64,000 nt of DNA from UMGS1663 sp963621995 (GCA_963621995.1 CAVFFZ010000001.1:124001-188000); one strand, 5' to 3'; counted from the first letter of the stretch, positions 17,670-26,907 are shown. The notes: generated by a model from the letters alone, not told the origin. Made by a program: numbers and translations.

Positions 17670-18461
17670 TTAATAAAACTCTATTGCATTATATTCTGTA
17701 ATAGCTCTTGAATCGTTAATTAAAATTATTCTTCCTTTCCATTTTTTATTTTTATTCAAAAATTGTTCAATTATTTTTTGTAAGTTTTCTTTACTTAATG
17801 GTTTTAAACTTTTATCTCTTCGTTTTTCACCACATAAATTGTTTATTTTTAAATAAATTCTATCTCCTAATTTATCTAAGATATCAGCAAATTTTTGCAT
17901 ATCTTCATAATTAAAATTATTATACGCCACAAAAGTAACAATTGTTCTTACACTTTTATATTTAGATGATAAAGCAATAGTTTTTAAAACATTGTCCCAA
18001 CATAAATTTGAATTTTTTATTCCTGCTGTAGTGATAGCTTCTTCTTTTGTTAATCCCTTTAAAGAAACTCCTAAAACATCAACTAAATTTTTCTTTAATA
18101 ATTTTTCTACAATAGCTGGTAACGAACCATTTGTATCTAAAAACACAATTCCATTATTTTGTTTAACAATCTGTAATTCCTCTTCTAAATAAATATTTAG
18201 ACAAGGTTCTCCACCAGTAAATTTAAACATATTTCCTTTTTTTATTAATTCTAATACTCTTAATCTAAAATCTTTAATTTCCATATAATTAGCTTTATGC
18301 TCTGTCTTCACTGCATATTTACAAAATGCACAAGAAAAATTACACTTGCTATATGCCATTGCATGTGAATTTCTAGTATCGAATTTTTCACTTCTGTCTA
18401 TGCACTTAGGAGCAAAAAAATTTTCACCTATACTTACATCAATTTTCATTTCCTTCTCCAT
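17670..18461 (-). CDS. Radical SAM enzyme, activase-like
   Basis: A compact radical SAM protein of about 263 residues. The [4Fe-4S] motif is CNFSCAFC. KFTGGEPCLNIYLEEEL is the GGE motif, and FLDTNGSLP and VLGVSLKG are the following barrel strands. There is no SPASM domain, so it resembles small activases and single-cluster enzymes. It is the first enzyme gene after the operon promoter. The start is uncertain: a TTG at 18488 lies inside a hairpin, ATG 18461 has little ribosome site, and ATG 18449 sits too close to GGAGAAGG. Role inferred as a second radical step or activation of a partner. Confidence 0.8.
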   Translation of the reverse strand: MEKEMKIDVSIGENFFAPKCIDRSEKFDTRNSHAMAYSKCNFSCAFCKYAVKTEHKANYMEIKDFRLRVLELIKKGNMFKFTGGEPCLNIYLEEELQIVKQNNGIVFLDTNGSLPAIVEKLLKKNLVDVLGVSLKGLTKEEAITTAGIKNSNLCWDNVLKTIALSSKYKSVRTIVTFVAYNNFNYEDMQKFADILDKLGDRIYLKINNLCGEKRRDKSLKPLSKENLQKIIEQFLNKNKKWKGRIILINDSRAITEYNAIEFY

Positions 18462-18479
18462 AATATTATTTTTTACAAT

Positions 18480-18511
18480 AAAAGACAAGGGGACATATCC
18501 ACTTGTCTTTT
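18480..18511 (-). promoter_or_regulatory. Leader hairpin of the RiPP-type operon
   Basis: A perfect 10-bp stem (AAAAGACAAG with CTTGTCTTTT) with a 12-base loop lies between the promoter and the first gene and is followed by UUUUAUUG. It could act as an attenuator. A 21-codon frame (18531-18466) starting MIIVKTTKDKWICPL runs through it without a ribosome site. Confidence 0.5.
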
Positions 18512-18539
18512 GTTGTTTTAACTATTATCATCGATTACT

Positions 18540-18568
18540 ATATTAACATAATTTTATTGTATTGTCAA
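18540..18568 (-). promoter_or_regulatory. Consensus sigma-A promoter of the RiPP-type operon
   Basis: Minus strand: TTGACA (18568-18563), a 17-base spacer, then TAATAT (18545-18540). This is the best promoter match in the island and lies 70-80 bases upstream of the radical SAM gene. Confidence 0.75.
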
Positions 18569-18581
18569 TATTTTCAATTTA

Positions 18582-19382
18582 TTAGTTAATATCTCTCTTT
18601 TTGTTCTTATTCGCTTTGCTTTCATCTGGTATTATTACCTTTCTATAAATATTATTAGCTATTTCATTATCGTTGTCATCAAATATTCCGTTTCTATATA
18701 AATCATCACTAACAATTTTATAATTTTCACTTTTATCATAGCAAATTTTTTTGTGAAAGTGGCTCATAATACTATGCCAAAAGCTTTTGAATCTCTGTAA
18801 TTCTTGTTTTAGTTTTTCTTTTTCAGTTTGTAACTTGCCTATAATCTTATCTTTAGTAGATAGTTCCTTTTTTAAATTGCCGATTTCATTATCTTTTAGT
18901 CCTATTTCATATTTAAGTGAACGGTTTTCCTTTTCTATTTCAAGGCTAGAATGTTCAAAATCTTTAATTGCCATATTTAAGCCATTTACATTTCTTACTG
19001 TCTGGGTTATATCTTTTACATCTTCTGTATAATTTTTGATTTTTTGAACATCTTCATTTGAAATAAGCATATTGTTTTTCTTTAGTTTAGCAGGCTTTAA
19101 ATTATTTAAAATCTTATCTATATCCTTACTTGTATTTTCAATCTCTCTAGTTTGAATATTAGCTTTTTCAAGTCTTTGTTCTTTTTGCCTTAGTTGTTTC
19201 TTAATTTTTCTATAATTAACCATTTCATTAACATTGATGTCTTGATTTCTACCTTTTTGCTTTTCTTTTAGTCTAGTATTAACCTCATAAAACTTGTTAT
19301 ATGACTTAATACAAGCATTTCTCATTTTATCTTGTATTTCTGTTAAAGATGTTTTTGTAAATAGCTTAGTTTTCCCAACCAA
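18582..19382 (-). pseudogene. Mob/Pre-type protein, C-terminal coiled-coil remnant
   Basis: The 266-residue frame opens with a TTG and no ribosome site. It is almost entirely coiled coil (KKQLRQKEQRLEKANIQTRE, IEKENRSLKYEIGLKDNEIG) and ends with a basic region (FKSFWHSIMSHFHKKICYDK) as in the tail of plasmid mobilisation proteins. The relaxase domain is missing. Together with the N-terminal stub at 9.3 kb this indicates that the island derives from a mobilisable element. Confidence 0.6.
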
Positions 19383-19721
19383 TGAAATAATCGTTCTAAA
19401 TAGCTTGTATCAAGGAATACAGGCTATCTTATTATTCTTCACTGTTTATATTTTTGAATAATTTTAAATATTTAATTTTCACTAGAGTACCAATGCTTTT
19501 CACGATTTTTCATTTTTCTTAATTTTTAATTTTCTAAACTACCAACTAAACAAGCGACATTATTTTTTTCTATAATTAAATTTTGTTTATTTGATAAAGT
19601 GATTTTTTTAACAAATTCTTATTTTTGAAAAATACGAAACTCATATATACTAGATATATCAATGACTTACGAGAAATAAATTTGTTTAGTTGATAGCTTG
19701 AAATTTGTAATAACTTAGTAA
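19383..19721. other. Non-coding segment between Mob remnant and integrase
   Basis: AT-rich with no gene. It contains a short inverted repeat (AAGCTTTTGAATCTC-free; GCTTGTATCAAGGAATACAGGC near 19400-19425) and inverted arms CAACTAAACAA and TTTGTTTAGTTG near 19543 and 19680. These arms could be integrase arm-type sites or part of an attachment region downstream of the integrase. Confidence 0.3.
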
Positions 19722-20933
19722 TTATCTTTCATTTTCAATGTTATTTTCTTTGTTTTTTTCACTTAATAAACTGTTTCCAATTAAATTCTCATTTAAGTAA
19801 TATTGATTTACTTTGTCAATTTCTCTTTCCTTATATTTATCAAAAACTGACGTATATGTATTTAATGTAACACTGATGTTTTTATGACCCATTAATCTTT
19901 GAACTACTACTGAAGCGACACCACTTTCAATACAACGTGTTCCAAAGGTATGCCTTAAAGAATGACTAGAAATATCAGTAACATTAAATTCTTTTTTGAA
20001 AATTCTTTTTAACTCATTATTTATAGTAGAACGTCTGCAATATTTACTATTATAAGGTTTAAAAAGTAGTTTTTCTTCATTATTTATTTGAGTGTCTGCA
20101 ATTTTCATTTGTTCTATAATATAAGGATAAAGAAAATACGGAATAGGCAATATTCTTTTTCCTGCATAAGTCTTTGTTTTATTTCCCATTATAATATTAC
20201 CTTTTTCGTCTGTTGTTAATGTTCTATGAATATTTATCCTTTTATGTTGTAAGTCAATATCGTGTATTGTAAGTGCCAATGCTTCGCCAATTCTTAAACC
20301 TGTATACATTTGAATTAAAAATACATTTCTATACTTAAATTCATTTATAGGTTTATCAATAAGAAAATTTGTAAATTGCTGTTGTTCTTTTACTGTTAAT
20401 GCACGTACAATTTTATCTTCTTTATCACTTTTTGGTTGAATAACATTTGCCATAGGGTTTTGTGTTATATATCCCTTATTCATTGCAGTAGTAAAAGCCT
20501 GATTTAATTGTTGATATGCCTTTTCTATCATTGAATTACTTAAATGCTTTAGAGAGTTTAAGTATTCTTGTAATTCGTCTTGTTTTATTGTATCAATGTT
20601 TTTATTTCCAAGTGATAGTTTTTCTAATTGCTGTATTGAGTGCAAAGTACGTCCATATTGTGCTGGAGAAATTTGATTTGTATTATATTTTAAGTTTAAA
20701 TTTTGCTTTAAAATCTCACATAGTGGTATTCCGTTGTGTTCAATATATAATGGGTTTTCTTTTTGATACATAACAGTATCTAAATATCTTCTTGCATCTT
20801 CTTCGGTTTTAAAACTTTTAGTTTTTAACTGCAATTTTCCTGTCTTTATGACATACTCTCTATATTGTGCGTTCCAACATTTTCTTTGTTTATTAAAAAA
20901 TACATATCCTTCACTACTTCCTTTTTCTGCCAT
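19722..20933 (-). CDS. Tyrosine integrase (Tn916/phage type)
   Basis: About 403 residues, intact. An N-terminal arm-binding region (GYVFFNKQRKCWNAQYREYV) is followed by a SAM-like core-binding domain and the catalytic domain with Arg in TGLRIGEAL, HSLRHTF (HxxR), GHKNIS and the nucleophile Tyr in LNTYTSVF. The start at 20933 is taken because GGTGGTG lies six bases upstream. It is the only intact integrase in the window and points away from the tRNA pair 650 bases upstream. It is the likely enzyme that inserted the island. Confidence 0.9.
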   Translation of the reverse strand: MAEKGSSEGYVFFNKQRKCWNAQYREYVIKTGKLQLKTKSFKTEEDARRYLDTVMYQKENPLYIEHNGIPLCEILKQNLNLKYNTNQISPAQYGRTLHSIQQLEKLSLGNKNIDTIKQDELQEYLNSLKHLSNSMIEKAYQQLNQAFTTAMNKGYITQNPMANVIQPKSDKEDKIVRALTVKEQQQFTNFLIDKPINEFKYRNVFLIQMYTGLRIGEALALTIHDIDLQHKRINIHRTLTTDEKGNIIMGNKTKTYAGKRILPIPYFLYPYIIEQMKIADTQINNEEKLLFKPYNSKYCRRSTINNELKRIFKKEFNVTDISSHSLRHTFGTRCIESGVASVVVQRLMGHKNISVTLNTYTSVFDKYKEREIDKVNQYYLNENLIGNSLLSEKNKENNIENER

Positions 20934-21184
20934 ATTACACACCACCTTTTTTGTTCATTTTCCAAAGTAAGTATGCTGCCAAAGTAACAACTTTTCTTTT
21001 ACCTAAAAGTACAATACGAGTACTTTTGACATCTCTTAGATCCGTTTAACAAAATACAATATAATTGTAATATAATATAAATTTTTCAAAGTGCTCGTAA
21101 ACATATAGCTTTTGACGAACAGCTATATACAATTAATTGGCTATATTATATCACGATTTCAAGAAATGTCAAATATTTACAAAT

Positions 21185-21466
21185 TTATATTTTTTTCAAA
21201 TATTCTTCTAACTCTGATAATTTTATCTTTTTAGATAAGTTTGAAATATACACATCATTTGAATAATTGAAAACTAAAAAAGTAATACTTTTAATAATCA
21301 CTTTATGTGGCTCAATATATGTAAGATTAGTTTTTTCTAATTTCCTAATGCTACCATTTATAAAAGTAGGGGTAACTTTAGCAAATTCACATATAAATTC
21401 AAGTCTCTGTTTTAGACATTCTTCAAATTGTAATTCTTGTTTAATTATTTTCAATTTATACACCAT
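21185..21466 (-). CDS. Small mobile-element protein, paralogue of 11444-11728
   Basis: A 93-residue protein, mixed helix and strand, with no catalytic motif. Similarity with the 11.4 kb protein is strongest in TPTFINGSIRKLEKTNLTYI followed by EPHKVIIK. It is upstream of the integrase in the same orientation, the usual place for an excisionase or element regulator. The start is ambiguous: the ATG immediately follows AAAGG, and a TTG further in has better spacing. Confidence 0.55.
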   Translation of the reverse strand: MVYKLKIIKQELQFEECLKQRLEFICEFAKVTPTFINGSIRKLEKTNLTYIEPHKVIIKSITFLVFNYSNDVYISNLSKKIKLSELEEYLKKI

Positions 21467-21509
21467 CCTTTCGTTTGGATGATTTTAATATTGTTTTTAG
21501 ACAACAAAA

Positions 21510-21540
21510 AAATCAACCAGATTTATTTTCTGATTGATTT
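21510..21540 (-). terminator. Terminator downstream of tRNA-Tyr
   Basis: AAATCAATCAGA pairs with TCTGGTTGATTT, followed on the minus strand by a T run. Confidence 0.75.
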
Positions 21541-21580
21541 TGTATCAATTCTGTTCTATTAGTTCGAACAGAAACGTCAT

Positions 21581-21666
21581 TGGTGGGCAGGGATGGATTC
21601 GAACCATCGTACTCGTATGAGAACAGATTTACAGTCTGCCGCCTTTAGCCACTCGGCCACCTACCC
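21581..21666 (-). tRNA. tRNA-Tyr (GTA)
   Basis: An 86-base class II tRNA with a long variable arm. The acceptor stem GGGTAGG pairs with CCTGCCC, the discriminator is A, and CCA is encoded. The anticodon loop CTGTAAA gives GTA. The T loop is GGTTCGAATCC. Its 3' end faces the integrase island, a usual attachment location. Confidence 0.95.
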
Positions 21667-21692
21667 ATATATTAAATTGTATATAAATAAAA

Positions 21693-21770
21693 TGGTGCTC
21701 CCTCAAGGATTCGAACCTTGGACCCACCGGTTATGAGCCGGTTGCTCTGACCAACTGAGCTAAGGGAGCA
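21693..21770 (-). tRNA. tRNA with CAT anticodon (Met, or Ile2)
   Basis: A 78-base class I tRNA with acceptor TGCTCCC/GGGAGCA, D arm AGCTCAGTTGGTCAGAGC, anticodon loop CTCATAA, T arm GGTTCGAATCC and encoded CCA. It is not the initiator, because the first acceptor pair is a T-A match and the anticodon stem lacks three G-C pairs. Elongator Met and lysidine-modified Ile cannot be separated by eye. Confidence 0.9.
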
Positions 21771-21892
21771 TGTGTTTAACACAAGTTTGATTATACAAAA
21801 CTTTTAACTTGTTGTCAATAGATTATTTAAATTTTTTTATTTATTTTTTACTTTTTTTATTATAAACTAATTTTTTATTTTTATAATATTAT

Positions 21893-21929
21893 AAAGTAGG
21901 TTAGAAACACTAAATCTCTAACCTACTTT
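21893..21929 (-). terminator. Terminator of the 21957-22790 gene
   Basis: A 13-bp perfect stem (AAAGTAGGTTAGA with TCTAACCTACTTT) lies just past the stop codon. Confidence 0.75.
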
Positions 21930-21956
21930 TGACATTCACTAATATTAAGATTTATA

Positions 21957-22790
21957 TTATCTTTGTTCTCCTTTACCTTCTGGTAATGCTGGAACATCTA
22001 ATACAACTCTAATTTTGAAAGCATATCTAATAGCTCTACCTATTTTGCTTTCTTTAATTCTTTGCCATAAAGATGGTTTAACTTCAAATCTAGTTTCTTC
22101 TATGTATTGTTTATTTTCTTCTACTGCTGGTTCTTCTGCCATTTCTTCAATTTCTACTGTTTCTTCTTGTGGTGTTGGAATTAATTTTAATGCATCCGCA
22201 ATTTCAATTCCAATATAGCTTAATGCTTTTGATCTATCTTCAATTCTTTCCATATCTATTTCTATATGTAAGTTTGATTCTAGATTTACAATTCTTGCAT
22301 TTACTAATTTAACTGCATCTTGATAATTTTGAGATGTCTTTGTTCTTGCTTTTCCTATTATTTCTAATGTTTCTACTATATCTTCTGGTAAATTTTTAGA
22401 AGCTTCTTTAAATTCTTGTTTCCATCCGTCTTCTTTAGCTGTTGCTACTTCTAAAGCTTCTTTTAATTCTCCTGCTAATGCAATATTTGCTTCTCTTTGA
22501 CGAATTAATTCTTCTATTTGTTTTGTATTTTCTTCAAATTGATTTGTAGCATATTCTACTAAGCCATAAGCAGCTTTATATACACTTGCTGGGAAATTCT
22601 TTTTCTTTGGATATTCCACCAAATAAGTTTTTATTGATTCTATTAAATCTTTAAAATATGTATCATCATCTAATTGGATAATTTGTTTTTTACTTTTTGG
22701 ATTAATTAATTTTTGTACTTTATCAATATTTGATAACATCTTTTCTTCTGTGATTACCATTCTCACATTTACTATGCCAGATCTAGACAT
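21957..22790 (-). CDS. Hypothetical protein with coiled-coil middle
   Basis: A 277-residue soluble protein. I do not recognise the family. The N-terminal part (SRSGIVNVRMVITEEKMLSN) is followed by a helical, Glu-rich centre (NQFEENTKQIEELIRQREAN) and an acidic linker before a basic tail (WQRIKESKIGRAIRYAFKIR). The start at 22790 follows AGGAGGAGTTTACA. It stands alone between the tRNAs and fadD-like gene, with its own terminator. Confidence 0.7.
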   Translation of the reverse strand: MSRSGIVNVRMVITEEKMLSNIDKVQKLINPKSKKQIIQLDDDTYFKDLIESIKTYLVEYPKKKNFPASVYKAAYGLVEYATNQFEENTKQIEELIRQREANIALAGELKEALEVATAKEDGWKQEFKEASKNLPEDIVETLEIIGKARTKTSQNYQDAVKLVNARIVNLESNLHIEIDMERIEDRSKALSYIGIEIADALKLIPTPQEETVEIEEMAEEPAVEENKQYIEETRFEVKPSLWQRIKESKIGRAIRYAFKIRVVLDVPALPEGKGEQR

Positions 22791-22997
22791 TGTAAACTCC
22801 TCCTTTTTCCTACGTATTGCTATATTATATGTTTTTCTACAAAAAAACACAATAGGAATTATAATATTTTATAATTTAACTTCATTTTTATTTTAATACA
22901 ATATATTACAATCTGTCAATAGCAAAATTGTTATTTCCGTAAATATTTTTTTAATTTTAGGAAATTTTTCCACATGCTATTTTTATAAAATATTAAT

Positions 22998-24866
22998 TTA
23001 TTTATCTTTATTCATTTCCACATATCTTTTAATTTTCATTGTAGTTGTTTTTGCGAATTCATCTTTCTTTATTTCTAGTTTTTTTATTGCTTTATATGAT
23101 GTTAATTTATGATTTACTTCTTTTATTTTTTCCCATATAATATCATGAATTTGTTCATCTGTTAGTTCACCTTTATGTTCTTTTTGAATTTCTTCTAGGT
23201 TTGGTATTACTTTTGCAGTAATAATTAATTCTTTTTCTCCTTCAACTTCTTTTCCATATACCATACATTCTTTTATTTCTGGTATATCACCTAACATTAA
23301 TTCTATTTCTTCTGGATAAATATTTTTTCCATTTTGAGTTACTATTACATTTTTTATTCTTCCTGTTATATATAGGAAACCATCTTTATCTAGGTAACCT
23401 ACATCACCAGAATGGAACCATCTATTTCCTTCTTCATCTGTTTCTATAACTTCATTTGTTGCTTTTTGGTCTTCATAATATCCAAGCATTAATGTTTCAC
23501 TCTTTATTAATACTTCCCCTTCTCCTTTTTCGTTTGGATTATCTATTTTTAATTCTGCACAAACAACAGCTTTTCCAGCTGAACCTACCCTTGAATCATA
23601 TTGTGGTGTAAGTGCTGCTATAGGCGCAGTTTCTGTTAGACCATAGCCTTGAAGGAATATTATTCCTAAATCTTGCATCCATTTTCCTACTTTTGGATCT
23701 ATTGGAGCTGCTGCTGAAACAACAAATCTTAATTTTCCCCCTAGATTTTCATATATTTCTTTAAATACGGTTTTCTTTATATCTACTCCAACATTTTTTA
23801 ATGCATTTGTTATTTGCATCATTGAATTTACCATTGCTGTTTTTCCACTTTTATCTATTGTTTGATTTATTTTCTTGTAAAGGTTTTCTATTAATAAAGG
23901 AACTGCAAGTAATGCTGTTGGTTTTGTTTCTTTTAAGTTAGGTACTATATATTTTAGTCCTTGACACACTGCAATAGAAGAACCTCTTGCAACTGGAAGC
24001 AAGAAACCTATTGTAGATTCATATGTATGGTGTAAAGGTAATATAGAAAAGAATCTATCTGTTTCATGTATTTTTACATATGGATTTACTGCATTAATAT
24101 TTTGAGCTAAATTTTTATTACATATCATTACACCTTTTGAGTTAGATGTAGTTCCCGAAGTAAATATTAACACTTTAAATTCTTCTGGATCTATTTCTAT
24201 TTTAGTAAAAGAGTTATCGCCTTTTTCTATTATTTTCTTTCCTTGTTCAACAATTGTATTAAATCCTACTTCTCTACCAACTAATTTATCATCTGAATTC
24301 ATTTGTATAAAGTATTTTACTTGTGGAAGTTTATCTTCAACTTTTCTTATTACATCTGATTTTTTAGTAGAATATATAACTGCTGTTGCATTAGCACGTT
24401 TTATAACATTTTCTATTTCATTTGTTGGCAATTCTTTATCAACAGGTACTGCAATTCCAACACCACAAAGCATAGCCATGTATGAAACATACCAATGATA
24501 TGTGTTTTCACCAATAATAACTACTCTTTCATTTTTTAGATTATATTTTTTAGTTAGCGCTGTTCCTAATGCTATTACATCATTTGCAAATTCCTTATAT
24601 GTAATTTTTGTAAATTCTCCCTTTGGTGTAAATTTTTCCAACATAAATATATTATCTGCGTATTTTTCTCTTGCCATATCAAATATTTCTTTTATTGTTT
24701 TATAATCTGTTGTCTCATATCCTCTTTGTTTTCTTTTTTGTGCTATTACTTGTTTTTTTTGCAATCTTTCATAGTCTAATTTTACTTCTTCAATTTTTTC
24801 TACATCTTTCATTTTTATTTTTTTAAATTTAAAATTTGGTATTTTAAAATCATTCAATATTCTCAT
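22998..24866 (-). CDS. Long-chain acyl-CoA synthetase-like AMP-binding enzyme
   Basis: A 622-residue adenylate-forming enzyme. The P-loop LIFTSGTTSNSKG lies at about 233-245, with QGYGLTETAP near 410, WFHSGDVGYLDKDGF and the hinge ITGRIKNVIVTQNGKNIYPE. FadD-type enzymes join a fatty acid to CoA using ATP. The long N-terminus and the fit to the FAA/ACSL group suggest long-chain substrates. AAAGGAG precedes the ATG. It starts next to the stop of the TetR-family regulator, so the two are probably one transcript with the regulator controlling lipid metabolism. Confidence 0.85.
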   Translation of the reverse strand: MRILNDFKIPNFKFKKIKMKDVEKIEEVKLDYERLQKKQVIAQKRKQRGYETTDYKTIKEIFDMAREKYADNIFMLEKFTPKGEFTKITYKEFANDVIALGTALTKKYNLKNERVVIIGENTYHWYVSYMAMLCGVGIAVPVDKELPTNEIENVIKRANATAVIYSTKKSDVIRKVEDKLPQVKYFIQMNSDDKLVGREVGFNTIVEQGKKIIEKGDNSFTKIEIDPEEFKVLIFTSGTTSNSKGVMICNKNLAQNINAVNPYVKIHETDRFFSILPLHHTYESTIGFLLPVARGSSIAVCQGLKYIVPNLKETKPTALLAVPLLIENLYKKINQTIDKSGKTAMVNSMMQITNALKNVGVDIKKTVFKEIYENLGGKLRFVVSAAAPIDPKVGKWMQDLGIIFLQGYGLTETAPIAALTPQYDSRVGSAGKAVVCAELKIDNPNEKGEGEVLIKSETLMLGYYEDQKATNEVIETDEEGNRWFHSGDVGYLDKDGFLYITGRIKNVIVTQNGKNIYPEEIELMLGDIPEIKECMVYGKEVEGEKELIITAKVIPNLEEIQKEHKGELTDEQIHDIIWEKIKEVNHKLTSYKAIKKLEIKKDEFAKTTTMKIKRYVEMNKDK

Positions 24867-24867
24867 T

Positions 24868-25443
24868 TTACTTCTCCTTTTTTTGTAACTTTGTAATAAA
24901 TGTTTTTTCTATTTCTTTATATAATTCCATTACTTCTATTTCTTCTTTATTTCTTAATTTGTATATTAAACTTGAACAAACAAATCCAAATATTCCCGAA
25001 GCTACTACATTTGGATCTAATTTTCCTATTTCTCCGTTCTTAATTCCCTCTTTTACTATTTTTTCTATCATTTCAATATATTCAAACACTATACTACGGC
25101 ACATTTTTGAACGTTCACTAGTTCCCCATATTTCACTTAATATAATAGTTATAAAATTTTCATATTTAACTAATACTTTTATTTGTATTAATATTATTGC
25201 TTTTATTTTATCTATAGAATTAGTTAATTTATCTGTTTTTATTTCTATACTATTTTTTAAAAGTTTTATGCCTTCTTCTACTAGGAATTTAAATATTTCT
25301 TCCTTACTAGAAAAGTGATAATATAAAGTTCCTTTTGCAACTCCAACAGTTGCAGTTATTTCTTCTATGCTTGTAGCATCATAACCTTTTTCTGCAAATA
25401 ACTTCATAGAGGTTTCAAATATTTTTCTTTTTGTTTTATTCAT
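24868..25443 (-). CDS. TetR/AcrR-family transcriptional regulator
   Basis: A 191-residue protein. The N-terminal helix-turn-helix is clear (FAEKGYDATSIEEITATVGV, AKGTLYYHFSSKEEIF). The C-terminal ligand domain is helical. The start at 25443 is preferred over 25494 because GGGTGAAAAA lies just upstream and the domain begins there. It is directly upstream of the acyl-CoA synthetase gene, fitting an FadR/FapR-like fatty-acid-responsive regulator; the ligand is inferred only. Confidence 0.85.
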   Translation of the reverse strand: MNKTKRKIFETSMKLFAEKGYDATSIEEITATVGVAKGTLYYHFSSKEEIFKFLVEEGIKLLKNSIEIKTDKLTNSIDKIKAIILIQIKVLVKYENFITIILSEIWGTSERSKMCRSIVFEYIEMIEKIVKEGIKNGEIGKLDPNVVASGIFGFVCSSLIYKLRNKEEIEVMELYKEIEKTFITKLQKKEK

Positions 25444-25554
25444 TTTTTCACCCTTATATAAAAATCTTTTATTATTATATAATCTTCTTTCCATTTTTGC
25501 AAGTAAATTTTGCTATTTGACTATGCATTCAAATATATTCTAAAATATAAAAAA

Positions 25555-25602
25555 TAGGAGGATTTTTTTTGCTACTTTTAAGTAACATTTTTTATCCTCC
25601 TA
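25555..25602. terminator. Terminator downstream of mreB
   Basis: TAGGAGGAT pairs with ATCCTCCTA around a loop that has its own small hairpin, with A and T runs outside, so it can work in both directions. Confidence 0.7.
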
Positions 25603-25623
25603 ATTTTTTATTAATTTTTTTCT

Positions 25624-26628
25624 TTATCCTTGTCTCTTTCCATCTAATGTATCTAAGTTATCAAGTGCTTTTCCTGTTCCTAAAGCAACACATGACACTG
25701 CATCTTGTGCTATCATTACATTTATTCCTGTTTTTTCTTGTAACAATTTATCTAGTCCATCAACTAAACAACCTCCACCTGTCATATATATTCCTCTATC
25801 ACTAATATCTGCTGCAAGTTCTGGTGGTGTTTTTTCTAACACTGAATGAACTGCATCTACTATCATCATTGCAGGTTCCAATAGTGCTTCAAGCATTTCA
25901 CTTGAATGTATAGTTATTGTTTTTGGAAGCCCAGTTAGTAAGTCTCTTCCTCTTACTTCCATTTCTGTATCTTGTATTTTAGGATACACACAACCTACAT
26001 TTATTTTTAAATCTTCTGCTGTTCTTTCTCCTATCATAACATTATGTTTTTTCTTTATATATTTCACAATATGCTCATCAAATTTATCTCCTGCCACTTT
26101 TAAAGAAGTACTAACAACGCTACCACCTAAAGAAATGACTGCTATATCTGTTGTTCCTCCACCAATATCTACTACCATATTTCCGCATGGTTTTGAAATA
26201 TCTATTCCTGCACCTATAGCTGCTGCTATTGGTTCTTCTATTAAATATACTTTTCTTGCCCCTGCTTGTGATGCTGCATCTATTACAGCCTTTTTTTCTA
26301 CCTCTGTTACTCTTGAAGGAATACATATCATTATTCTTGGTGCAAATACAAACTTGCCACATACTTTGCTTATAAAATATTTTAACATTTTTTCAGTTTC
26401 TGTATAGCTCGAAATAACTCCTTCTCTTAAAGGTCTTGTTGCTACTATATTTCCTGGGGTTCTTCCAAGCATTCTTCTTGCTTCTTTTCCTACTGCTAAT
26501 ACATTTCCTGTATTATTGTCTACTGCTACTACTGATGGTTCACGAAGCACTATTCCTTTTCCTTTTACATATGCTATTACAGTTGCTGTTCCTAAATCTA
26601 TTCCTATATCTTGTCCCAATCCAAACAT
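25624..26628 (-). CDS. mreB: Cell-shape protein MreB/Mbl
   Basis: A 334-residue actin-like protein that guides lateral wall synthesis under the membrane. Phosphate-1 motif DIGIDLGTATVIAYVKGKGI, the connecting ATRPLREGVISSY segment, phosphate-2 VVDIGGGTTDIAVISLGG, and the adenosine motif MTGGGCLVDGLD are all present. An internal ATG at 26628 is used because AAAGGAAG ends just before the alternative first ATG at 26634. The protein could be Mbl or MreB; no mreC/mreD follow, so it is a solo gene as for mbl. Confidence 0.9.
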   Translation of the reverse strand: MFGLGQDIGIDLGTATVIAYVKGKGIVLREPSVVAVDNNTGNVLAVGKEARRMLGRTPGNIVATRPLREGVISSYTETEKMLKYFISKVCGKFVFAPRIMICIPSRVTEVEKKAVIDAASQAGARKVYLIEEPIAAAIGAGIDISKPCGNMVVDIGGGTTDIAVISLGGSVVSTSLKVAGDKFDEHIVKYIKKKHNVMIGERTAEDLKINVGCVYPKIQDTEMEVRGRDLLTGLPKTITIHSSEMLEALLEPAMMIVDAVHSVLEKTPPELAADISDRGIYMTGGGCLVDGLDKLLQEKTGINVMIAQDAVSCVALGTGKALDNLDTLDGKRQG

Positions 26629-26907
26629 TTGCATCTTCCTTTCAGTATATATTGTCCACCTTTATTTCTTTTTATTACAAATCTGTTACAATTATATTAC
26701 GTTTTTTTTGAAATAGCAATCCTTTTTTTTAATTTCGTATTTTTTAATAGTATATTGTATATTTTTCTTATATAAAAATAAGAATTTGTATATAATTTAA
26801 TTATACAAACTCTAAATTTTATATTTTCGCGTTAAGAACTTTATAATATATCTATGCTATGTAAAATGAAAAACTTTAAAAAATCCTATTTTTTATTTAA
26901 ATAAACT

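Noticed and set aside
11860..21600. Attachment-site duplication of the tRNA-Tyr 3' end
   Set aside because: I compared the sequence around 3.0 and 11.88 kb with the tRNA 3' end. Only scattered matches (GTTCGA, GGTG) occur, too weak to call direct repeats.
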